This document shows positions 12,893-17,824 of a DNA stretch of 17,824 nt, piece after piece. The stretch's first letter is position 1, and every line of letters starts with the position of its first letter. This DNA comes from Deltaproteobacteria bacterium (GTDB taxonomy: Bacteria; Desulfobacterota; Desulfobacteria; Desulfobacterales; B30-G6): positions 1 to 17,824 of the forward strand of contig JAFDAT010000018.1 of NCBI GenBank assembly GCA_019313725.1. Direction: 5' to 3'. The position numbers and the translations under genes were made by a program. Below the pieces are notes generated by a model. That model made no database searches and was not told the origin of the DNA. It was given only the letters and a program-made list of their open reading frames with translations.

Positions 12893-14335
12893 ATGCAATT
12901 TGCAAAACTGCTCGGCACTGAAGAGGTTGAAAAGATTCATGACGGATCGTTGGAAATTCTTGAGAATGTGGGTATTTTCGTCTGCAGTGAAAAGGCGCGG
13001 GAAATTTTCGCAGCCCACAACTGTTCGGTGGACACGGATAAGCATATCGTAAAGATTCCCCGAAGTGTTGTTGAGGAATATCGAAAAGCATTTGTTCCGA
13101 CCTTTACTTTCAAGGGGCGTGATCCGGCCAATGACCGCACGATCCCGGATGACCGACCGGTGATAGTGACGGCATCTTCTGCGCCTAACATCATCGATCC
13201 ATATATAGGCAAGGAACGGCGAGCCACCTCCGACGATATCGCCAATATCGCTTTTCTTGTCAATGAGCTTTCCGGTTACGATGTTTTTTCAATATCGACA
13301 CTTGCCGACGATGCACCTGAAGGACAGTTCAGCCTTGCCCGGTTTTACCCTGCGTTGAAGAATTGTACCAAGCCTATTCGCGGCAACACCCCTAACATGG
13401 AAGACCTTCAAAAAGTGCTTGAACTCGGTAGGCTTGTCGCCGGGGGAGAGGCCGCATATCAGGAACGACCCCTCATCACCCATCACTGCTGTCCGGTCAT
13501 CTCTCCGTTGACCATGGATGTGGATTCCACCGAAATCATGATCTATCTCGTTGAAAATGAACTGCCCGTCTACGGTACCATCGTTCCCAATGCCGGTCTC
13601 ACAGCGCCCATGACGCTCATCGGTAACCTGGCGCTGGGAAATGCCGAGTTTCTGGCCATGGGCGTCCTGATGCAGATGGTTCACCCGGGTGCGCCGCTGA
13701 TATACGCTGCTCTATCCACCGTGGCCGATCTGCGCAGCGGCAGCTATACCCCCGGTGGCATAGAGACCGGCCTGATGCTGATGGCCCACAGCCAGATGGC
13801 TCAATTCTACAATGTGCCGTCGGGGGGGTATATCGGTCTCACCAATTCACACCTGAATGACGCTCAGTCCGGCTATGAAACTGGTATGAACACCACCGGC
13901 GCGGTGATGGCAGGCACCGATATGCTCAATATGGGCGGTCTGCTGGACAGTCTGATGGCATTCGATTACGGAAAGGCCGTTATTGATAACGAAATTGCGT
14001 TGATGCTCAAACGGATGACCGAATTTCCGAAAGTCGATGACGATAGTATGGCCCTTGACATCATAACGGAAGTGGGGCCGGGCGGATCCTTCATGGAGGC
14101 GGCGCACACGTTCAAAAACATGCGGCAAATCGGTCTGTTGACCCGCGTGGCCAACCGGGATATGCGCAGTATATGGGAGTTGGATGGCTATCCCGATGCC
14201 AATAAGCGTGCCATGGCAGAGACAAGAACCATACTCGAAAATGATAATCCCGCTGTTTTTTCCGCTGATCTCGATGCAAAAATCCGCGCCCGATTCAAGG
14301 ATCTTGTCGCGGGCGATGCGCATTCGATCCGCTAA
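12893..14335 (+). CDS. MttB-family (trimethylamine/betaine-type) corrinoid methyltransferase homologue, non-pyrrolysine
   Basis: A 480-residue cytoplasmic protein of the MttB superfamily, which transfers a methyl group from a quaternary or tertiary amine to a corrinoid protein. Early motifs are LGTEEVEKIHDGSLEILENVG (8-28) and IPRSVVEEYRKA. The core SGGYIGLTNSHLNDAQSGYE with the following MNTTGAVMAGTDMLNMGGLLDS (about 310-350) corresponds to the conserved barrel region near the active site, and NEIALMLKRM follows. There is no in-frame amber codon: the frame is continuous to a TAA, so this is a non-Pyl member like MtgB (glycine betaine) or MtpB (proline betaine). The substrate is unknown. GGGGG at 12881-12885 precedes the ATG by seven bases. 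It is followed after 44 bases by a UroD/MtaA-like protein, a plausible methyl-acceptor partner, but no corrinoid protein gene is in the window. Confidence 0.88.
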   Translation: MQFAKLLGTEEVEKIHDGSLEILENVGIFVCSEKAREIFAAHNCSVDTDKHIVKIPRSVVEEYRKAFVPTFTFKGRDPANDRTIPDDRPVIVTASSAPNIIDPYIGKERRATSDDIANIAFLVNELSGYDVFSISTLADDAPEGQFSLARFYPALKNCTKPIRGNTPNMEDLQKVLELGRLVAGGEAAYQERPLITHHCCPVISPLTMDVDSTEIMIYLVENELPVYGTIVPNAGLTAPMTLIGNLALGNAEFLAMGVLMQMVHPGAPLIYAALSTVADLRSGSYTPGGIETGLMLMAHSQMAQFYNVPSGGYIGLTNSHLNDAQSGYETGMNTTGAVMAGTDMLNMGGLLDSLMAFDYGKAVIDNEIALMLKRMTEFPKVDDDSMALDIITEVGPGGSFMEAAHTFKNMRQIGLLTRVANRDMRSIWELDGYPDANKRAMAETRTILENDNPAVFSADLDAKIRARFKDLVAGDAHSIR

Positions 14336-14379
14336 ATCGGATTCACCAGATGGGATGTATAAAATTGAGGAGAAAAAAA

Positions 14380-15456
14380 ATGATTCTCACCTTTTTTCAG
14401 GAAGGCATAAGGCGTTATAAAGCGGCTATGGCAGGGCAGCCGGACAGGGTGCCTGTTTTTGCACAGATGCATGAGTTCGTGTTAAGTGAGCTGAAAATTT
14501 CTCCCAGGAAGTTTTACGCCACACCCGATCTTCTCGTGAAAGGATCGCTGGAGATCATGGAGACTTACGGCATCGACATGCCCGTGCTGGATTATGATGT
14601 ATACAACATCGAAGCCGAAGCGCTCGGTCAGGAAATCATCCACACCGATACCGGCATGCCCGATGTCGATCGGACCAAGCCCCTGATCAGGGACAGAAGC
14701 GATTTGAAAAAAATACGTACGCCTGATTTTGAAAAAGACGGCCGCTTTTCCGCAGTGCTGGAGATGAATCGACTGTTCCGGGAGATGACCGGAGGCATGG
14801 AAGAGACTTCCGGTTTCTGCGCGCCCTTCAGCCTTGCGGCAAATATAAGGGGCATAGAGCAACTGCTGATGGACATGTATATAGACCCCGAATTTGCCAG
14901 GGAACTGTTTGACCGTGTGACCGAGGAGGTGCTGGTTCCGTGGATATTACGCTTGAAAGCGGACTGCCCCGGGGCTACCGGCATCTGCGGCAACGATGCC
15001 TCCGCCTCCCTACCCATCGTGAACCCCGATATCTTAAGAGATTGGATCGTTCCCTATGTGAAGCGGCTTCGAGAGCAGTGCGGCCCTGAAGTCTACGTGC
15101 CTAACTGGGTCGGTGAGTCGTATTTAAAGAAGCCTGAAGAGATGCTTGAATTGAAACGCATGGCCTGCCCGGGTTTCGTTGAAGGGCAGGATCCCGATGT
15201 GGAAGCGCTGGGGCCTGCATTTTACAAGTCTTATGCGAACAAAAAGGGTGTCCCGCTGGTTTTGGGGGTGGGAGCCGCATTTCTGGCTCTCGGCAGCCCT
15301 TCGGAAATTCGGGATCGGGTGCGGCAGTATATTGAAGTGGGTGGAGAAGGAGGGCGGTTTGCCCTCTACCTGTGCAACATAGGGGCAACGACACCGCCTG
15401 AAAATGTCAGGGCCGCCATCCAGGCGGTAAGGGATTATGGACACTATTCCCTATAG
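14380..15456 (+). CDS. UroD/MtaA-like protein lacking the usual zinc-binding His-x-Cys
   Basis: A 358-residue cytoplasmic protein of the uroporphyrinogen decarboxylase superfamily, in the branch of corrinoid methyltransferases. FQEGIRRYKAAMAGQPDRVPV (6-26) is the classic start, SGFCAPFSLAANIRGIEQLLMDMY (144-167) and CGNDASASLPIVNPDILRDWI (203-223) are core motifs, and TTPPENVRAAIQAVRDYG (337-354) is the C-terminal signature. In MtaA-type enzymes zinc is held by His-x-Cys near residue 240 and a later Cys. Here that site reads VPNWVGES (240-247) with neither ligand, while Cys332 is kept. True heme enzymes differ in other motifs, so it is unlikely to be hemE. The ATG at 14380 has GAGGAG (14367-14372) seven bases upstream; the ATG at 14350 would cover that site. 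It probably works with the MttB homologue, but its chemistry is uncertain. Confidence 0.85.
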   Translation: MILTFFQEGIRRYKAAMAGQPDRVPVFAQMHEFVLSELKISPRKFYATPDLLVKGSLEIMETYGIDMPVLDYDVYNIEAEALGQEIIHTDTGMPDVDRTKPLIRDRSDLKKIRTPDFEKDGRFSAVLEMNRLFREMTGGMEETSGFCAPFSLAANIRGIEQLLMDMYIDPEFARELFDRVTEEVLVPWILRLKADCPGATGICGNDASASLPIVNPDILRDWIVPYVKRLREQCGPEVYVPNWVGESYLKKPEEMLELKRMACPGFVEGQDPDVEALGPAFYKSYANKKGVPLVLGVGAAFLALGSPSEIRDRVRQYIEVGGEGGRFALYLCNIGATTPPENVRAAIQAVRDYGHYSL

Positions 15457-15490
15457 TTGCATAAACAACAGGAATTGTTCTTTCTAACTT

Positions 15491-15511
15491 TATTGGATAT
15501 TGGTTATTCGT
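15491..15511. repeat. Heptamer array, TATTGGN type (3 units)
   Basis: Three units start at 15491, 15498 and 15505 (TATTGGA, TATTGGT and a TATTCGT variant). They are the reverse complement of the ATCCAAT family at 10164-10205 and sit 26 bases before the alanine racemase start. Confidence 0.65.
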
Positions 15512-15536
15512 CCTTTTTCCGGTATAGGGAAAAAAC

Positions 15537-16658
15537 ATGGCTCAAAAACCTCAAACGTGCGCCGAGATAAATCTGGGCAACCTGCTGGAAAATCTAAAAG
15601 CCATCCAGGATCATGTTGCCCCTTCCCGCGTAATACCGGTCATCAAAGCCGATGCGTACGGGCACGGAGCCATACCGGTCGCCAAAGCCATCACCAACAA
15701 CGGGTTCGATCTGCTTGCCGTGGCCCAGTTTAAGGAGGCCATGGCACTGAGAGACAGCGGTATCGCCAATCCCATACTTATTTTCGGGAGACTGCTGCCC
15801 CATGAGCTGCCGGAGGCCGTGGCCGCCGGATTCAGAATCAGCCTGTTTTGTACCGAGGACATCGACTGGATTGAAAAATCAACCCTGGGGCAGCCGGCCG
15901 TGGTTCATGTGAATTTGGAAACCGGCATGGGACGGGTAGGGGTGATTGCCGAGAACAATCCCGATTTTTTTTCAAGACTGACGGCATCTAAAGCCTGCGT
16001 GTGGGAAGGCATGTATTCACACTTTTCGACTTCGGATGAAAAGGATAAAGAATATGCCCACCAACAGTTAAACCGCTTCAATACATTCCTGGCCAGGGTG
16101 CAGACCTGGTCGAAAAAGCCTGCAATTATCCACATGGCCAACAGCGGCGGTTTGCTCGATATACCGGAGAGCCGTTTCGATGCGGTGAGGACCGGGATTG
16201 TCATGTACGGCCACTATCCTTCGACAGAAACGTCACATCCTATTGCACTCAAGCAGGTGATGACCTTTAAAACGTATGTCTCCCATCTGAGGTCTTTACC
16301 TGAGGGCCACCCCGTGAGCTACGGGCGCCGGTGGGTGGCCGGAAAACCGACACGAATCGCCGTCATCCCGGTCGGGTATGCGGACGGGCTCCCCCGCACC
16401 ATGACCAATCAGGGAGAGGTATTGATCAACGGAACAAGATTTCCCATGGTCGGGACCATCACCATGGACCAGACCATGATTCATGTTGGTGATGCATCGG
16501 TGCATGGCGGTGATGAGGTCGTTCTCTGGGGGGATTCGAGCGCGGGATCCCTGCAGCTGCTGGCATTGGCCGAAAGGATCAACACCATTCCCTACGAATT
16601 GACCTGCGGTGTATCCTCCCGTGTCACGAGGGTGTATATTGGACCCCACTCAAGCTGA
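15537..16658 (+). CDS. alr: Alanine racemase
   Basis: A 373-residue cytoplasmic PLP enzyme that interconverts L- and D-alanine for peptidoglycan synthesis. Lys37 in VIKADAYGHGA forms the Schiff base with PLP, and Tyr262 in HPVSYGRRW is the second catalytic base of the alpha/beta-barrel C-terminal domain. Other family blocks are visible: VNLETGMGRVG (about 126-136), SHFSTSDE, IHMANSGG, VRTGIVMYG and IPVGYADGLPR, and the domain ends with TMDQTMIHVGD. The length is normal. The ATG at 15537 has TAGGGA at 15525-15530. An 80-base gap with a heptamer array separates it from the UroD-like gene, so it may share the transcript or have its own promoter. A biological link to the methyltransferases is not evident. 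Confidence 0.95.
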   Translation: MAQKPQTCAEINLGNLLENLKAIQDHVAPSRVIPVIKADAYGHGAIPVAKAITNNGFDLLAVAQFKEAMALRDSGIANPILIFGRLLPHELPEAVAAGFRISLFCTEDIDWIEKSTLGQPAVVHVNLETGMGRVGVIAENNPDFFSRLTASKACVWEGMYSHFSTSDEKDKEYAHQQLNRFNTFLARVQTWSKKPAIIHMANSGGLLDIPESRFDAVRTGIVMYGHYPSTETSHPIALKQVMTFKTYVSHLRSLPEGHPVSYGRRWVAGKPTRIAVIPVGYADGLPRTMTNQGEVLINGTRFPMVGTITMDQTMIHVGDASVHGGDEVVLWGDSSAGSLQLLALAERINTIPYELTCGVSSRVTRVYIGPHSS

Positions 16659-16782
16659 CAAAAATTCAAAGCGCCAAACAATAGTTTCAGATCTTATTTG
16701 AGATTTAGACATTGTTCCGTCTCTGCTATGTTCTTATACCATATTATGACATGCGGTTATGAATAATAGGTTATTTATTGGT

Positions 16783-16809
16783 TTGACTTATCGAATGCAA
16801 TTGTATAAA
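16783..16809 (+). promoter_or_regulatory. Possible promoter of the PiT permease gene
   Basis: TTGACT (16783-16788) and TATAAA (16804-16809) are 15 bases apart, slightly short. They lie in the AT-rich 225-base gap after alr, about 75 bases before the likely permease start. No PHO-box-like repeat was recognised. Confidence 0.4.
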
Positions 16810-16883
16810 AAGTTAAAACCAAACACCTGTCTATCAAGTATCACTATAACATGATGAAATAACAAGTAAATACCAGTTTATCA

Positions 16884-17824
16884 GTGTTAGGGGGAAAGAT
16901 AGAATCGATTCTTTTCATTCTCATTGGTGCCGGGGTATATGTAGGGTGGAACATCGGTGCCAACGACACTGCCAACTGTATCGGCACGACGGTTGGATGC
17001 GGGCTGATCACCTTCAGGAATGCCGTTATTCTGGTGGCTGTTTTTTCCATACTGGGCGCAGTTCTCCAGGGTGAGCACGTCATGAAGACCATCGGCACCG
17101 GCATTGTCAGCACGGAACTCAATTATCGTGCGATTCTGGTATCCATGCTCTGCTCGGGTTTCTTTGTGACCCTGGCCACTTTTTTCCGGATTCCCGTCTC
17201 CACATCACAGGCGATCGTCGGCGGTGTCATCGGCATCGGATTGGCCGTGGGTGCCGAGATCAACTATTCAAAAGTTATCACCATCGCCGGCAGTTGGGTG
17301 CTCTGTCCTATCCTGGTGATGGTACTTTCCTATCTGCTCTCGCATGTTATGGGTTACATTCTGCGGCGGCTGCAGTACGGCGCCTTGCTGGTGCAGAATG
17401 CCATCGGGTGGCTGGCTATTTTTTCAGCTTGCTACGTGGCCTATTCCATGGGGGCCAACAATGCCGGAAATGCCGTCGGCCCGATTGCCAACCTGGGCAT
17501 CATGCCCACCAAAATGCTGCTTTTGATCGGGGGTATTTCCATTGCCATCGGCGCCGCAACCTATGGCCGCAAGGTGGCGGAAACGGTGGGCAAGGGAATC
17601 ACACCATTGGATATCCCCGGGGCTTTCGTGGCACAGATCTCCTCGGCATTCGGGATGCACCTGTTTTCCATGTTGGGCATACCGGTATCCACATCCTCGG
17701 CAATTGTGGGGGCCGTGGTGGGTGTAGGGCTGGTAAAAGGCGCCAGTGCCATTCAGCGAAAAACCATTCTTACTATTCTGCTGGGCTGGGTGTTCACCCC
17801 TCTTCTGGCAGGGGGGTCGTCATT
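16884..17824 (+). CDS. PiT-family inorganic phosphate (or sulfate) permease, 3' end beyond window
   Basis: A secondary transporter of the inner membrane; about 313 residues are visible and the frame is open to the window edge. The two family signatures are present, GWNIGANDTANCIGTTVG in the first half and SMGANNAGNAVGP in the second, together with the paired PVSTSQAIVGGVIGIG and PVSTSSAIVGAVVGVG motifs. PiT proteins import phosphate with H+ or Na+, and some relatives (CysP of Bacillus) carry sulfate, which would suit a sulfate reducer, so the ion is open. The start is uncertain: the GTG at 16884 is the only ordinary start codon between the upstream in-frame stop at 16860 and the first helix, yet AGGGGG (16889-16894) lies downstream of it, so a rare ATT at 16908 is an alternative. 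Confidence 0.85.
   Translation, partial: MLGGKIESILFILIGAGVYVGWNIGANDTANCIGTTVGCGLITFRNAVILVAVFSILGAVLQGEHVMKTIGTGIVSTELNYRAILVSMLCSGFFVTLATFFRIPVSTSQAIVGGVIGIGLAVGAEINYSKVITIAGSWVLCPILVMVLSYLLSHVMGYILRRLQYGALLVQNAIGWLAIFSACYVAYSMGANNAGNAVGPIANLGIMPTKMLLLIGGISIAIGAATYGRKVAETVGKGITPLDIPGAFVAQISSAFGMHLFSMLGIPVSTSSAIVGAVVGVGLVKGASAIQRKTILTILLGWVFTPLLAGGSS

Noticed and set aside
12893..14335. Pyrrolysine-containing MttB
   Set aside because: The frame has no internal TAG and ends in TAA, so it belongs to the non-pyrrolysine branch.
14380..15456. Uroporphyrinogen decarboxylase hemE
   Set aside because: Start, core and end motifs fit the corrinoid methyltransferase branch, and the neighbour is an MttB homologue, not a heme gene.

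Overview
The window looks like a chromosomal segment of a GC-moderate, anaerobic Gram-negative bacterium, most likely a sulfate reducer of the Desulfobacterota (Desulfobacterales-like). This is inference. It rests on a corrinoid-methyltransferase-type MttB homologue beside a UroD/MtaA-type protein, a GldA/F/G-type ABC-2 cluster with a DUF4340 protein, and intergenic DNA crowded with short degenerate repeats. No rRNA, tRNA or marker gene allows firmer placement.

Layout. 1-2516: an importer of the ABC_sub_bind (TrpX-like) type, made of the tail of the substrate-binding protein, the permease and the ATPase. Its three genes are pushed apart by repeat-filled spacers. 2517-3487: an AT-rich stretch with a 57-residue acidic protein that has its own promoter and strong ribosome binding site, a possible structured RNA, and a 103-residue regulator-like protein with an AbrB-like C-terminus. 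3484-4521 (minus): a low-specificity threonine aldolase whose stop overlaps that of the regulator. 4522-9986: a promoter with a palindrome between -35 and -10, then a GldA-like ATPase, an ABC-2 permease, a large GldG-like auxiliary protein and a DUF4340 protein. 9987-11586: repeats, an unrecognised 205-residue protein and a Nudix ADP-ribose pyrophosphatase. 11724-12698 (minus): a LysR regulator diverging from 12893-16658, an MttB-family methyltransferase, a UroD/MtaA-like protein lacking the usual His-x-Cys zinc ligands, and alanine racemase. 16884-end: a PiT-family phosphate/sulfate permease, cut by the window edge.

The most striking signal is outside the genes. At least ten intergenic or gene-end sites carry imperfect tandem arrays of SEVEN-nucleotide units, belonging to about six unrelated sequence families. 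Several arrays come in inverted pairs that could fold into long hairpins. Two arrays run into genes and supply their C-termini: the LysR tail has a seven-residue period, and the 205-aa protein gets its last seven codons and its stop from one. REP-like hairpins and 6-, 8-, 9- and 10-nt arrays also occur. The shared 7-nt period across unlike sequences suggests one generating mechanism and is the main candidate for something not well described.

Functionally, the ABC-2/Gld-like cluster probably forms one envelope complex, and the TrpXYZ-like genes form one importer. The LysR-mttB-uroD group may be a regulated methylamine/betaine-type demethylation unit, although no corrinoid protein gene is present in the window.
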